Part shown: positions 7,527 through 16,856 of the stretch, piece by piece
How the letters are laid out: every line of letters starts with the position of its first letter
How positions within the stretch are numbered: position 1 is the first letter of the stretch
Translations under genes and position numbers: made by a program
Assembly: GCF_014694385.1 (NCBI RefSeq)
Contig: NZ_JAAOCA010000018.1
Span: 58,553 to 122,552, forward strand
Direction of reading: 5' to 3'
DNA length: 64,000 nt
Origin: Pseudomonas typographi
GTDB taxonomy: Bacteria; Pseudomonadota; Gammaproteobacteria; Pseudomonadales; Pseudomonadaceae
The notes under the pieces: generated by a model
Database searches by the model: none
The model's input: only the letters and a program-made list of their open reading frames with translations
Told to the model about the DNA's origin: nothing

Positions 7527-8891
7527 ATGGCCGGCCCTACCGATGGTTTACCCCGCGAGCGCTTGATCCCCGCCATGATCGCCGTATGCCTGGCCGTTGG
7601 CATGGCCACCCTCGATACCGCGATCGTCAATACCGCCCTGCCCACTCTGGCGGTTAACCTTGGTACCGACGCCGCATCAGTGATCTGGGTGGTGAATACC
7701 TACCAGTTGGTGATGGTCGCAACCATCCTACCGTTCGCCTCGCTCGGCGAGGTACTTGGCCACCGCCGTGTGTATTTGGCTGGGTTGTGGGTGTTCGTAC
7801 TGGCCTCGCTGGTGTGCGGTCTGGCCTGGTCGCTGCCATCGCTGGCCATAGCGCGGGTCGCGCAGGGGCTGGGGGCGGCGGCCTTGATGAGTGTAAATGC
7901 AGCACTGCTGCGCTTTATCTACCCTTCGCGCCAGCTCGGCAAAGGCATGGGCATCAACGCGCTGGTGGTGGGAATGTCGTTTGCCCTGGGGCCAACGGTG
8001 GCCTCGGCGATTCTTTCACTGGCATCCTGGCATTGGTTATTCTTGATCAACGTTCCGCTGGGCCTAGCAGCCGGCTGGATGGCCTCGCGCAATTTACCGC
8101 AGTTTGAGCGCTCGACCCATGTGTACGATCGCGGTGCAGCGCTGTTGTGCGCCGGGCTGTTCGGCGGCCTCACCTTGGCCCTGACCACCGGTGTACAGGG
8201 CGTATCCCCTGTGGCGACCGTGTTGGAACTGCTGCTGGCGCTGCTATGCGGCGCCTGGCTATTGCGCCGCCAGGCTGGCCACCCGGCGCCTATCCTAGCC
8301 CAAGACCTATACCGCCGGCCGCTGTTCGCGTTGTCTTCGCTGACCTCGGTATGTTCGTTCAGCACCCAGGGCCTGGCGTTCGTGGCATTACCCTTTTTGC
8401 TGCAGCATCAGCTTGGCCATAGTCAGGTGGCTACAGGCTATCTCATTACGCCGTGGCCGGCGGTGGTGGCGTTGATGGCCATGGTGGCCGGGCGCTTGGC
8501 GGACCGTTACCCGCCGGGGTTGCTCGGCGGCCTGGGTTTGCTGGCGCTAAGCGCGGGGATGTGCAGCCTGGCCCTGCTACAACCGGGCGCCAGCGCGCTG
8601 GACATCGGCTGGCGCATGGCGCTGTGCGGTGCTGGTTTCGGTTTTTTTCAGTCGCCCAACCTCAAAGCGCTGATGACCAGCGCCCCCACCTCACGCAGTG
8701 GCGGGGCAAGCGGCGTGGTCGCCATATCGCGGTTGGTGGGGCAAACCCTGGGCGCTTCGCTGGTCGCGCTGTGTTTCCACCTGTCGCCCGGTGCCGGGCC
8801 GCAGGTCGCGCTGTGGCTAGGCTGTGCTTTCGCCCTGGTTGGGGCGATCGCCAGCGGCCTGCGGCTTTCCGGGTTCGCCCGCGCTATCTAA
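7527..8891 (+). CDS. MFS drug/solute exporter, DHA2-like
   Basis: The 454-residue inner-membrane protein has about 12-14 hydrophobic helices. MATLDTAIVNTALPTLA in the first helix is the hallmark of the DHA2 proton antiporter family (EmrB/QacA type), and VWVVNTYQLVMVATILPF follows as helix 2. LGHRRVYLAGLWVF is the loop-2 motif A, and ALMSVNAALLRFIYPS with motif C-like GMSFALGPTVASAI follow. No membrane-fusion partner or regulator is adjacent. The substrate is unknown; multidrug or small-molecule export is the family default. Confidence 0.83.
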   Translation: MAGPTDGLPRERLIPAMIAVCLAVGMATLDTAIVNTALPTLAVNLGTDAASVIWVVNTYQLVMVATILPFASLGEVLGHRRVYLAGLWVFVLASLVCGLAWSLPSLAIARVAQGLGAAALMSVNAALLRFIYPSRQLGKGMGINALVVGMSFALGPTVASAILSLASWHWLFLINVPLGLAAGWMASRNLPQFERSTHVYDRGAALLCAGLFGGLTLALTTGVQGVSPVATVLELLLALLCGAWLLRRQAGHPAPILAQDLYRRPLFALSSLTSVCSFSTQGLAFVALPFLLQHQLGHSQVATGYLITPWPAVVALMAMVAGRLADRYPPGLLGGLGLLALSAGMCSLALLQPGASALDIGWRMALCGAGFGFFQSPNLKALMTSAPTSRSGGASGVVAISRLVGQTLGASLVALCFHLSPGAGPQVALWLGCAFALVGAIASGLRLSGFARAI

Positions 8892-8899
8892 GCCTGTAG

Positions 8900-8934
8900 G
8901 GTGTTCAGCCGTTCAACCGAACCGCTGAAACACC
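8900..8934. terminator. Hairpin between convergent genes
   Basis: GGTGTTCAGC and GCTGAAACACC form a 10-bp stem with one bulged base around a 14-base loop. It lies between the exporter stop and the stop of the convergent LTA-synthase-like gene. It probably acts as a bidirectional transcription end. Its arm CTGAAACACC equals the terminal sequence of the dispersed repeats, so it may be a minimal relic of that family. Confidence 0.5.
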
Positions 8935-8948
8935 AAGATGGCCAAGGG

Positions 8949-11042
8949 TCATTCGCGCGGGCTTTGCTGCGCGCCGGCCGTATTGTCGAGCAGGCTTTTG
9001 GTCGCAGTCTGAATGTAGCTTTCCAGCAGCTTGCGCCCTTGCTCGATACTGGCCGGGTCATCGACCCGCTCTGCCTCGAAGTGCCGCCCCAGGGTGTAGT
9101 GGTACAGCCGTGGGTCAAGCTCCTTGGACTCGATCAACAGGCGGTCGCCACGCACGATACCCACCGTTTGCTCGCTGCCTGAAGGCTTGATCACACCGAA
9201 GCCGGCGTCGCCGGCCGGCAGGTTGAGCAGGTCGCGGCCCCAGCACTGGTGCTGGGTGGGGCCGCCCAGGCGGCCCATGATGGTGGGAACGATGTCGACT
9301 TGGGTGCCCACGGTATGGCTCACGGCACCAAATTTTTCCTGGATACCCGGGGCAATCATCAGCATCGGTACGTTGAAACGTGCCAGGTCCAGCTCGGTAA
9401 CCTGGTAGTTGATGCCGAAGCCGTGGTCACCCACGATCACGAACAGGGTGTCTTTGTAGTAGGGCGATTTCTTGGCCCGCTCGAAGAACTGCCCCAACGC
9501 CCAGTCCGAATAACGCATCGCGGTCAGGTGCTCATCGAAATTGCCATGGCCCGTTACCCGCTCCACTGGCAACTGTGGTGGCAACGCATAGGGTACATGG
9601 TTCGACAGCGACTGCAGCAAGGCGTAGAACGGCTTGCCGGTGGCGGAGAGCTTGTCGAGCTCCTCGTTGCCACGGGTGAACATGTCTTGGTCGGATACAC
9701 CCCAGGTAGGGTCGGAGAATACCGGGTTAACGAAGTCGTTGCGGCCAATGAACGTGGTCATACCCTGGTTGGCGAAAAAACCCGACTGGTTGTCCCAGGC
9801 GAAATCACCATTGTACACGTATACATCATGGTATTGGCGGGCACTCAATTGCGCCGGCAAGCCCGACAGCTTGTGGCTGCCCTCCGGGGTTTGCATCAGG
9901 TACTCGAAGCCCGGCAAGTTGGGAAAGCACCCCATCGTGGCGAACATACCCTGGTGGGTATGGGTGCCATTGGAGAAGAACCGGTCGAACAACAGCCCCT
10001 GCTTGGCCAGCGCATCGAAGTACGGCGTTATACCCGCGTCGCTGCCCAGCGCGCCCACCGAATGGCCGGCGAAGCTTTCGAGCAGGATCACCACCACGTT
10101 CTTGATGCCAGGCAGGGTGTTCTCTACCGGCGGGGTGAACACTCGGCGCACGGCAGCGCTGTCAGTATCTATCAACCGGTCGTTAGGCGTCAGCAGCATC
10201 TGGCGTACCTGTGCCGTCGCTTCCTGCTGCGGCAAGGTCGCCTTCCAGATGTTCGCCCGGTCCTCACCCGTGGCGGTGCGGTAGGCCTCCACCAGGCTGA
10301 GGGTGCCATTGAGCCCCAACTGGTTGGCGAAGATCGAATCGGTGGTGAAGGCATCCCCCCACCGCAACGGCGGCCCCTGGCGCAAGGTGCCGCGAGCGAC
10401 GACCACCGCCACGCACAGCAGTACCAGGAATACCACCACCCGGCCATACCAGGGGGCCACGTGGTGGCCGGCTGGCGCCTCGGTAGCCAGGGCGTCACGC
10501 CGCAGCGTCAGGCGGTCGATGCCTTTGAACACCAGGCTCAAAAGCCAGGTAACCAACGCCCAGGCGAGCAAATAGCGCGCTACCGGGTAACCGTACCAGA
10601 TCATGCTCAAGACCGTTTTCGGGTCTTCCTTCATATACTGGAACACCAGGCCGTTCAGCCGCTGGTGAAATTCCCGGTAAAAGTCGAGTTCCATCACCCC
10701 CAACAACAGCACGGCGCTGGCGGCTGCGGTGAGCCAGAAACGGAACACGCCGCGCCAGCGCATGGTATAGGCGAACAACGTCGCCAGCAGCACCGGTACC
10801 ATTACGTATACCGTCACCTTGGCATCGAAACGCAGGCCATTGCCGAACGCTTCGAAGAAGGTGGCCGCCGGCGTGGTGCCGATCTGGTCGCGGTTGTAAA
10901 TCAGCAACGCCAAGCGCAGGCCGCTTTGCAGCAGCATAAGCGCCAGGGTACACAACAGCAGGTAGGCAAGGTGCGACTTAAGGGTGGGCTGTCGCCGCCG
11001 CGGCGGCTTGCCCGCCGGGCTCAGGGCATCCTGGATGGCCAT
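8949..11042 (-). CDS. LTA synthase-like membrane phosphotransferase (sulfatase fold)
   Basis: This 697-residue inner-membrane protein has about five N-terminal helices and a large periplasmic sulfatase-fold domain. The catalytic region reads VVVILLESFAGHSVGALG then DRFFSNGTHTHQGMFATMGC, where a Thr is the likely nucleophile, and VIVGDHGFG supplies metal ligands. Relatives transfer phosphoglycerol or phosphoethanolamine to polymers; in Gram-negatives these are osmoregulated glucans or lipid A. It is not a true sulfatase because the C/S-x-P-x-R motif is absent. It is unlinked to the formylglycine system at 49 kb and appears monocistronic. Confidence 0.82.
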   Translation of the reverse strand: MAIQDALSPAGKPPRRRQPTLKSHLAYLLLCTLALMLLQSGLRLALLIYNRDQIGTTPAATFFEAFGNGLRFDAKVTVYVMVPVLLATLFAYTMRWRGVFRFWLTAAASAVLLLGVMELDFYREFHQRLNGLVFQYMKEDPKTVLSMIWYGYPVARYLLAWALVTWLLSLVFKGIDRLTLRRDALATEAPAGHHVAPWYGRVVVFLVLLCVAVVVARGTLRQGPPLRWGDAFTTDSIFANQLGLNGTLSLVEAYRTATGEDRANIWKATLPQQEATAQVRQMLLTPNDRLIDTDSAAVRRVFTPPVENTLPGIKNVVVILLESFAGHSVGALGSDAGITPYFDALAKQGLLFDRFFSNGTHTHQGMFATMGCFPNLPGFEYLMQTPEGSHKLSGLPAQLSARQYHDVYVYNGDFAWDNQSGFFANQGMTTFIGRNDFVNPVFSDPTWGVSDQDMFTRGNEELDKLSATGKPFYALLQSLSNHVPYALPPQLPVERVTGHGNFDEHLTAMRYSDWALGQFFERAKKSPYYKDTLFVIVGDHGFGINYQVTELDLARFNVPMLMIAPGIQEKFGAVSHTVGTQVDIVPTIMGRLGGPTQHQCWGRDLLNLPAGDAGFGVIKPSGSEQTVGIVRGDRLLIESKELDPRLYHYTLGRHFEAERVDDPASIEQGRKLLESYIQTATKSLLDNTAGAQQSPRE

Positions 11043-11102
11043 GTGTGGTTGGTTTTCCGTAAGCGGTTGAACATAAGGTCGCCTGAGCGAAAGCCAGGCG
11101 AG

Positions 11103-11265
11103 CTAGTGGAGTGCGTCAGAAGTTCGCAGCCGGATGGGTGGGCGGAGGTTGTGGGGCATGGCACCGCACCCGCCATAGCAGGGCTATGGTGAGACGCGGC
11201 AACGCAGCCCGGCAATAGAGCACACCACCCACATTGTGCAACCAAATTCTGAAACACCATACTAG
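11103..11265. repeat. Dispersed intergenic repeat, copy B (163 bp)
   Basis: The ends CTAGTGGAGTGCGTCAGAA and TTCTGAAACACCATACTAG match as inverted repeats at 14 of 19 positions. After the left end comes AGTTCGCAGC, as in copies A and C. Inside are GCCATAGCA and GCAGCCCGGCA, shared with copy C, and ATTGTGCAACCAAATTCTGAAACACC, the common right end. It lies between the LTA-synthase-like gene promoter region and the 3' end of speE. Confidence 0.65.
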
Positions 11266-11336
11266 CCGCCAATTGTCAGCGAACCCGAGTGAAAAATTCG
11301 TTTGGGAGAAGCGACCATGCCGCCTGGGCTGTGCTG

Positions 11337-12197
11337 TCAGGCATTGCTGGGCTTGTTCACGGCCTGCAACACATACTGTGGCAAGGCGAAAGCACCCACG
11401 TGAATGGCTGGGTTGTAGTAGCGGGTAACGATGCCACTGCCGGCGAAACGCCGGTGCAAGGTTTCGACCGGCAGCTTGCGGTAATCGCTGCGGGTAGCGC
11501 CCCAGGCGAAGGCCATGGCGCCACCGATATAAGTGGGCACCGCCGCTTGGTAGAAGTGCCAGTCGGCGAACACCCCGCGCAGGCGCCCCGCGGTGTTCTT
11601 TACGCCGCCAAGCTGCATGAAGGGGGTACCGTTCTGGGTAACTAGAATGCCGCCCTCGTTCAGGCAGCGGTGGCAGGCCTGGTAGAAGTTCTCGGAGAAC
11701 AACACTTCGCCTGGGCCGATCGGGTCGGTAGAGTCGGAAATGATTACATCGAAGGTTTCGCGGGTATTGGCCACGAACCGCATGCCGTCGTCGATCACCA
11801 GGTTCAGGCGCGAGTCTTCGAAAGCGCCCTTGGAATGCTCCGGCAGGTAGGTTTTGCACATATCGACCACCGTGGCGTCGATCTCAACCATGGTGATGTG
11901 CTCCACCGACGCATGCTTGCAGACCTCCCGCAACATGCCGCCATCGCCACCACCGATGATCAACACGCGCTTGGCCGCGCCGTGGGCGAAGATCGGCACA
12001 TGGGTGAGCATTTCGTGGTAGATGTATTCGTCGGCCTCGGTGGTTTGGATCACACCGTCCAACGCCATCACCCGGCCCATCACCGGGTTCTGGAAAATCA
12101 CCAGGTGCTGGTGCTCGGTACGCACTTCGTGCAGCATTTTCTCGATGCGAAAACGCTGGCCATAGCCTTCGTACAGTGTTTCCTGGTAGTCGCTCAT
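11337..12197 (-). CDS. speE: Spermidine synthase
   Basis: The enzyme transfers an aminopropyl group from decarboxylated S-adenosylmethionine to putrescine in the cytoplasm. The product is 286 residues with the SAM-site motif [15 protein letters not shown], the ligand-binding [13 protein letters not shown], and the catalytic region [20 protein letters not shown] at 12197 is preferred over 12203 because the AGGGG ribosome-binding site lies 7 bases before it and only one base before the other. No speD is adjacent. The gene is followed by repeat copy B. Confidence 0.93.
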   Translation of the reverse strand: MSDYQETLYEGYGQRFRIEKMLHEVRTEHQHLVIFQNPVMGRVMALDGVIQTTEADEYIYHEMLTHVPIFAHGAAKRVLIIGGGDGGMLREVCKHASVEHITMVEIDATVVDMCKTYLPEHSKGAFEDSRLNLVIDDGMRFVANTRETFDVIISDSTDPIGPGEVLFSENFYQACHRCLNEGGILVTQNGTPFMQLGGVKNTAGRLRGVFADWHFYQAAVPTYIGGAMAFAWGATRSDYRKLPVETLHRRFAGSGIVTRYYNPAIHVGAFALPQYVLQAVNKPSNA

Positions 12198-12267
12198 GGG
12201 CATGCCCCTACAACGATGGAAAGGGGCGCATTCTACGTCGAAGGGCGTGACAAATCGAACCCGGTGT

Positions 12268-12459
12268 TTATAAGCGAACGTTTCCCCGCGGCCCAGCTAT
12301 GGCCCAGATAATCAGCCCCAACACCGGCAGCAGTACGATCAATAAAATCCACAACACCATCATGCCGATCTCGGCCTTGCTCTTGAGTACGTTAACGATC
12401 GCCCAGATATCCAACGCCAGGATGACCAAGCCCACCAAGCTGTTGAAAGTCGAACCCAT
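12268..12459 (-). CDS. Small membrane protein, phospholipase-D N-terminal (PLDc_N) type
   Basis: A 63-residue protein with two hydrophobic helices (about 6-25 and 31-54) and the PLDc_N-like sequence [12 protein letters not shown] at the end. This domain occurs as small stand-alone membrane proteins in Pseudomonas and may have an envelope-stress role, but the function is not established. The ATG at 12459 has AAGGAG seven bases upstream. The longer upstream reading is rejected because its N-terminus is a shadow of the next gene. Confidence 0.8.
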   Translation of the reverse strand: MGSTFNSLVGLVILALDIWAIVNVLKSKAEIGMMVLWILLIVLLPVLGLIIWAIAGPRGNVRL

Positions 12460-12529
12460 GTCTGGCTCCTTGCTAATGGCACCTCCCTTAGGCCGTGGCC
12501 ATGGCCGGCGGTTCCCTGGCGTGGCGCGT

Positions 12530-13063
12530 TCAGCCGGTGTGGAGGGCGACACGCAGTGCCTGCAGCGAGGGTGCCGCGGCGATACCCAATTGCGTGCACA
12601 GTTCGACCACCCGTGGCACATCGTGCCCGTACACCAGCACCATCTGCAGCTCGAAATCCAGCCGTTCGCCAAAATCGACCAACACATAGCCGCCCAGGTC
12701 TTTGCTCAGTGCCGCCAACTGCGTCTGGATACGGGTGAGCGCGGCCAAGGGTTCAGTGCGGGCCAACTGCTTGGGCTTAAGGTGGATGGCCACTTGCTCG
12801 CCGAACGAGGCGCTCACCTGCCCGAACAGTTCGGCGTAGCTGTCGGCTTGGAAGAACACGGTATCGGGCAGGCTACCGAGCACTATCCACTGCCACAGCG
12901 GGATCGGAAAGCTGTCGTCGTAGTTGATATCCGGGTTGGCAGCCAGAAAGGCAGCCGCGTCGGCATGGGCTTGGGCCGCTTCGGCGGCGACCTGCTCGAT
13001 CTCTTCGGCTTGCATGCAGCCGGAACTGATCAAGGTGATGAGTTCGATCAGCAGCGTTTTCAT
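12530..13063 (-). CDS. Conserved hypothetical protein, possibly DUF6630-like
   Basis: A 177-residue protein of mixed composition without a signal peptide or membrane helix. Noted segments are FPIPLWQWIVLGSLPDTVFF and DLGGYVLVDFGERLDFELQM. The first resembles uncharacterised proteins with a DUF6630-type domain, but I cannot confirm this. ATG at 13063 (MKTLLIELITLISSG) is chosen because the longer frame upstream reads as low-complexity sequence. It lies 88 bases downstream of the gene at 13152-13934, on the same strand, so they may share a transcript. Function unknown. Confidence 0.7.
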   Translation of the reverse strand: MKTLLIELITLISSGCMQAEEIEQVAAEAAQAHADAAAFLAANPDINYDDSFPIPLWQWIVLGSLPDTVFFQADSYAELFGQVSASFGEQVAIHLKPKQLARTEPLAALTRIQTQLAALSKDLGGYVLVDFGERLDFELQMVLVYGHDVPRVVELCTQLGIAAAPSLQALRVALHTG

Positions 13064-13151
13064 CGGTGCAATCACTTGTAGGCTGAGAAATCGAGGGCGC
13101 AGCATAGCAGAAAGCCGAGCGGCCGGCCGGGCGCGGCCGCCGCCAGGTACG

Positions 13152-13934
13152 TCAGTGAACAGCGCGCAAGCCAAAGCGCGCCCGGTGCACCCGTGCGCTT
13201 ACCTGTTCGGCCGGCTCTCCCGCCGCCGCCGCCACGATCGCCTCGCCCACCCATCCACGCCGGCCGCTGACCTGCCCACGGCTGAGGTCAAGCTGGGTGT
13301 GCAGCACCTGCTCAAGCTGGTCCAACTTGGCGCGGGTGTGCGGCCAGGCGTGCAGCCACCCGCCAGGTTGGCCCGGTGCGCCGAGGGCCGCGGCCAACTG
13401 TGCCAGCCACGCTGCATAATGTTGGGCCAACCAATGCAGTTCGAGCTTCCAACGCCCTTGCTCCTTGCGCAGCCCGACACCCTGAGCGCGCTCATCAGTG
13501 CCCAGGGTGACCCAGCTGTGCTCCAGCCAGGCCGCTGCCAGCTCCCTACCATCGGCCGCCAGCGCTTGGCTAAGCCCTTGGCAGAAACTCGGCAAGTCTA
13601 GCTCCATGCGCACCGCCTGCGCCGGCGCCGCAGGGCGGGCAGCCGCCCCGCGCAATTGCGCCAAGCGGGCATTGAGCGCTGGCATGCCGTGAAAACGGCG
13701 TTCCCCTTGCGCCCCCATCGCCGTCAACCCCAACTCGCTTTCCAGCAGCGGCACCCACCGCTCCAAGAAGGGTTGAATCAGCGTCGCCGATGGGCCCTCC
13801 AAGCCCATGGCGTGGAGCGTGGCACGCACCCCCTGCTGAACGCGCCCGGCGTCGCAGGCGACACCATCGTCGGACAAAGCTTGAGCAATCGCTTGGCAAA
13901 ACGAACTGAATTGAAGGCTGGACGACACGAGCAA
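13152..13934 (-). CDS. Hypothetical protein with an internal duplication
   Basis: About 260 residues, cytoplasmic by composition and rich in Ala, Leu and Trp. Residues 10-40 (SSFCQAIAQALSDDG) and 115-144 (PSFCQGLSQALAADG) are clearly homologous, so the protein seems built of two copies of a helical domain of about 105 residues. I recognise no family. The start is uncertain: the frame opens with TTG at 13934 (GTG at 13928 is an alternative) and lacks an obvious ribosome-binding site, and a stop lies just upstream. It is followed by the hypothetical gene at 12530. Confidence 0.6.
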   Translation of the reverse strand: MLVSSSLQFSSFCQAIAQALSDDGVACDAGRVQQGVRATLHAMGLEGPSATLIQPFLERWVPLLESELGLTAMGAQGERRFHGMPALNARLAQLRGAAARPAAPAQAVRMELDLPSFCQGLSQALAADGRELAAAWLEHSWVTLGTDERAQGVGLRKEQGRWKLELHWLAQHYAAWLAQLAAALGAPGQPGGWLHAWPHTRAKLDQLEQVLHTQLDLSRGQVSGRRGWVGEAIVAAAAGEPAEQVSARVHRARFGLRAVH

Positions 13935-14141
13935 AGACCATGTATGCGGTTAACATTAACCGCTAATTCTCCCACAGCCAGCGCACCATGCCGGTAAAAT
14001 CTGACGCCGCGCACGCCGTTCGTCCCAAAGGCCAATGCCGGCAACCCTTAACACCTTGCGCCGCCAGCCGTGCCAGTATGGGGGTTGTACAAGGGCGCCA
14101 CGGGCCCCAGCGCCAAGCGGCTGCCCGCAACGGGCGCGCAT

Positions 14142-14170
14142 AAAAAAGCCCGGCACAGGGCCGGGCTTTC
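14142..14170 (-). terminator. Rho-independent terminator of oprF
   Basis: On the minus strand AAAGCCCGGC, a 5-base loop CCTGT and GCCGGGCTTTTTT form a 10-bp GC-rich stem followed by a T-run. It starts 16 bases after the oprF stop, so it is the obvious end of the sigX-oprF transcript. Confidence 0.9.
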
Positions 14171-14185
14171 TCACGCACTCACCAA

Positions 14186-15238
14186 TTATTTGGATTGTGC
14201 TTCTACTTCAGCTTCAACACGACGGTTTACAGCGCGACCGGCTTCGGTGGCGTTGTCAGCAACCGGCTTGGACTCACCGTAGCCAACCGAATTCACACGG
14301 CTACCTTCAACGCCGTACTGGTTGACCAGCACGTTACGCACAGCGGCAGCACGTTTTTCGGACAGCTTCTGGTTGTAAGCATCGGTACCCACGGAGTCGG
14401 TGTGACCTTCCACGGTGGTGGTGGTCTGCGGGTACTGCTTCATGAAGTCAGCGAGGTTTTTGATGTCGGCATAGCTGTTAGGCTTGACCACGGCCTTGTC
14501 GAAATCGAACTTCACGTCCAATTCGACGCGAACAGTCTGCGCAACGGCCGGGCAACCGTCGGCATCGACAGCAGTGTTGGCCGGGGTATCCGGGCACTTG
14601 TCGACGTTGTCGCATACGCCATCTTGGTCGGCGTCGGAGCAAACGTCTGCCACCGGAGCGGGCGCCACTTCGGCAACCTTCTTGGTGCCGCCACCAAAGT
14701 TCACGCCAACACCTACGCTAGGTGCCCACTCGGTTTCGCCACGGTCGATGTTGTACATCGCCTCGACGCCTGCACGAGCATAGATGTTCTCGGTGAAGTA
14801 GTACTTGGCACCGGCACCCGCGTTGAAGAAGGTGGAGTGGTCACGGCCGCTGTGGCCGTCGGCTTGAACGTTGCTGATGCTCTGCTGGGAGAAACCGGCC
14901 GAGACATACGGACGCAGGCCTACACCGGGCGTACCGAAGTGGTACAGAGCGTCGATGGCCGCGTCGCCACCGTGGATCTTCTGGCTACCGGTACCGTTCT
15001 TCGAACGCATGTTGTGAATGCCGTCGTAACCCAGGCGCAGTTCGACGTCGTCGGTCAGGAAGTAACCGATCGAGCCGCCGTACAGGTTGCCATCTTTCAG
15101 GTCACGGGAGCTATCGGTGTAGTACTTCTTGGTAAAAAGCTCACCCTCGACTGCGCCTTGGCCCTGCGCCAGTACGCCGAAAGAGGTTGCGGCAACAAGA
15201 GAGCCGATGGCCAGGCCCAAGGTGTTTTTCAATTTCAT
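14186..15238 (-). CDS. oprF: Major outer-membrane porin OprF
   Basis: OprF is a 350-residue outer-membrane protein with a signal peptide cut near GVLAQGQ and an eight-stranded N-terminal beta-barrel. A linker with DADQDGVCDNVDKCPDTP, a calcium-binding thrombospondin-3-like repeat holding a cysteine pair, follows. The C-terminal OmpA domain binds peptidoglycan (VEGHTDSVGTDAYNQKLSEK). It forms a general porin and tethers the outer membrane to the wall. It lies 111 bases downstream of sigX and in Pseudomonas is partly SigX-dependent. A strong terminator follows. Confidence 0.97.
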   Translation of the reverse strand: MKLKNTLGLAIGSLVAATSFGVLAQGQGAVEGELFTKKYYTDSSRDLKDGNLYGGSIGYFLTDDVELRLGYDGIHNMRSKNGTGSQKIHGGDAAIDALYHFGTPGVGLRPYVSAGFSQQSISNVQADGHSGRDHSTFFNAGAGAKYYFTENIYARAGVEAMYNIDRGETEWAPSVGVGVNFGGGTKKVAEVAPAPVADVCSDADQDGVCDNVDKCPDTPANTAVDADGCPAVAQTVRVELDVKFDFDKAVVKPNSYADIKNLADFMKQYPQTTTTVEGHTDSVGTDAYNQKLSEKRAAAVRNVLVNQYGVEGSRVNSVGYGESKPVADNATEAGRAVNRRVEAEVEAQSK

Positions 15239-15349
15239 CCGTTAAATCCCCATATGGTGATTGTTAAGCGGCCCTCCCAAAATGCCTGGAGGGCAACTCG
15301 ACGTCAATTCTAGCAGAACTTGACGCCCGTTAGAGATATCCGTGCCATT

Positions 15350-15916
15350 TTAAGTTTCAGGCATGTCCGCGAATTTATCTCGGAGCTTGTCCAGGGCACG
15401 TTTGTATCGCATTTTCGTAGCGCTCAACCCCATGTGCATGATATCGGCAATTTCCTGAAATTCCAGTTCTGCCACGAAGCGCAGCACCAAAATTTCCCGG
15501 TCAATCGGGTTCACATGCACTAACCAGCGGTCGAGTCCTCCTCGCTCATCCGGCTTGGGCGCCTTGTCTTCAGACGCTTCCTCGACTGGGTCGAGGCTCA
15601 ATGCGTCCATCAGGCGGCGCTTGCGCCGTTCCTTCCTGTACTGCGTGATGCATTCGTTGTAAGTGATGCTATATAGCCAGGTTTTGAACTTCGATTTACC
15701 TTCGAAGTTCTTCAGGCCATACAGGACCTTCAACATCACCTCCTGACAGACATCATCGGCATCTCTATCGTTCCCAAGATAACGTGCGCACACATTGAAC
15801 AACGTGCGCTGATATCGGCGCATCAGCTCCTCATAGGCGCGCGTGACGTGGAACAGCTCTTCGTGCGAACGCGCCACCAGCGCCTCATCGGAGAGCGCGC
15901 GCGGGTCATAACGCAT
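15350..15916 (-). CDS. sigX: ECF sigma factor SigX
   Basis: SigX is a cytoplasmic ECF sigma factor, about 188 residues here, that controls oprF, fatty-acid synthesis and envelope genes. Region 2 reads YLGNDRDADDVCQEVMLKVL and FKTWLYSITYNECITQYRKE. Region 4 reads EILVLRFVAELEFQEIADIM then LSATKMRYKRAL. The start is uncertain. ATG at 15916 (MRYDPRALSDE) is chosen because homology begins there, but no strong ribosome-binding site precedes it and the frame is open to 16021. It follows cmpX in the usual cmaX-crfX-cmpX-sigX-oprF order. Confidence 0.93.
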   Translation of the reverse strand: MRYDPRALSDEALVARSHEELFHVTRAYEELMRRYQRTLFNVCARYLGNDRDADDVCQEVMLKVLYGLKNFEGKSKFKTWLYSITYNECITQYRKERRKRRLMDALSLDPVEEASEDKAPKPDERGGLDRWLVHVNPIDREILVLRFVAELEFQEIADIMHMGLSATKMRYKRALDKLRDKFADMPET

Positions 15917-16029
15917 CGGAGGCTGGGGCACTGTAGTCAAGTCGGGTCTAGCCGGTATCAAGTTCACATCCACGAATGCCCGCACCAGCAAGCATTTTTC
16001 GGGGCGGCATACTACCAGCATTTGCCCCC

Positions 16030-16854
16030 TCAGCGGCTAGTCACGTTATGCTCGAGCAAGCGCTTGTTCGACAGCGAAACCAGTTCGCCCTCCTCTGTAA
16101 TCAGGGTTGTCTTCACCGTACCGATCTCCTCGATGTGCCCTTCTACGCCATCCAGCCGCACATGTTGGCCCACCTGGTATAGCTCCCGTACATAAATGCC
16201 CGCGATGATCTGCCCGGCGACGTCGCGGCTACCCAGCCCCATGGCCAGGGCAACCGCCAGGCCAATGGTGACCAGCACGATGACGATCACATGGTTGAGC
16301 AGGTCGGTCTTGATCTCAAGCTGGCTGATGGCCACGGAAATGCTGATGACTATCACCAGCCACTGCGCGATACGGCCAAGCCCCGCGGAATAGTCTAGCC
16401 CCACGCCCTCGGCGGCACCGCGCACGATACCGTTCGCCAGTTGTGCGAGCAACACCCCCACCAGCAACACCAAGGCGCCACCAAATACTTTCGGCAGGTA
16501 CAGCGCCAGCACATCGAGGGTCGCTGAAACACGCTGCAAGCCAAGGGATTCGGCCGCCGATACCAGAAACACCAGCAGCACGAACCAGTAGACGATCTTG
16601 CCCACCAACGCCGAAATCGGCACGCGGATACCGGCGCGGCCCATCAGTTTGGTCAAGCCGGTGCCGCCCATGATCCGATCGAGGCCGAGCTTGGCAAGCA
16701 AACGCGAGAGCAGCGCGTCGAGCAATTTGGCGACGACAAAGCCCAGCAGCACCACCACCAACGCACCGAACAGGTTGGGGATGAAGCCTGCCACTTTGGT
16801 CCACAATGCGGTCATCGCCGTGACCAGGCTCTGTGTCCAGAGGTCGAGTTCCAT
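16030..16854 (-). CDS. cmpX: Mechanosensitive-channel-like protein CmpX
   Basis: A 274-residue inner-membrane protein of the MscS-like family with about five hydrophobic helices and a C-terminal beta-domain (GQHVRLDGVEGHIEEIGTVK) typical of small-conductance channels. In Pseudomonas CmpX affects membrane tension and SigX activity, and loss of cmpX raises SigX output. The ATG at 16854 lies two bases after the crfX stop (TGAACATG), indicating translational coupling; the TTG at 16860 is rejected. It is immediately upstream of sigX. Confidence 0.93.
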   Translation of the reverse strand: MELDLWTQSLVTAMTALWTKVAGFIPNLFGALVVVLLGFVVAKLLDALLSRLLAKLGLDRIMGGTGLTKLMGRAGIRVPISALVGKIVYWFVLLVFLVSAAESLGLQRVSATLDVLALYLPKVFGGALVLLVGVLLAQLANGIVRGAAEGVGLDYSAGLGRIAQWLVIVISISVAISQLEIKTDLLNHVIVIVLVTIGLAVALAMGLGSRDVAGQIIAGIYVRELYQVGQHVRLDGVEGHIEEIGTVKTTLITEEGELVSLSNKRLLEHNVTSR

Positions 16855-16856
16855 GT

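Noticed and set aside
9249..11192. A 647-residue open frame antisense to the LTA-synthase-like gene
   Set aside because: It is rich in Gln/His/Arg with no motif and is an out-of-frame shadow of the real minus-strand gene, which carries clear catalytic motifs.
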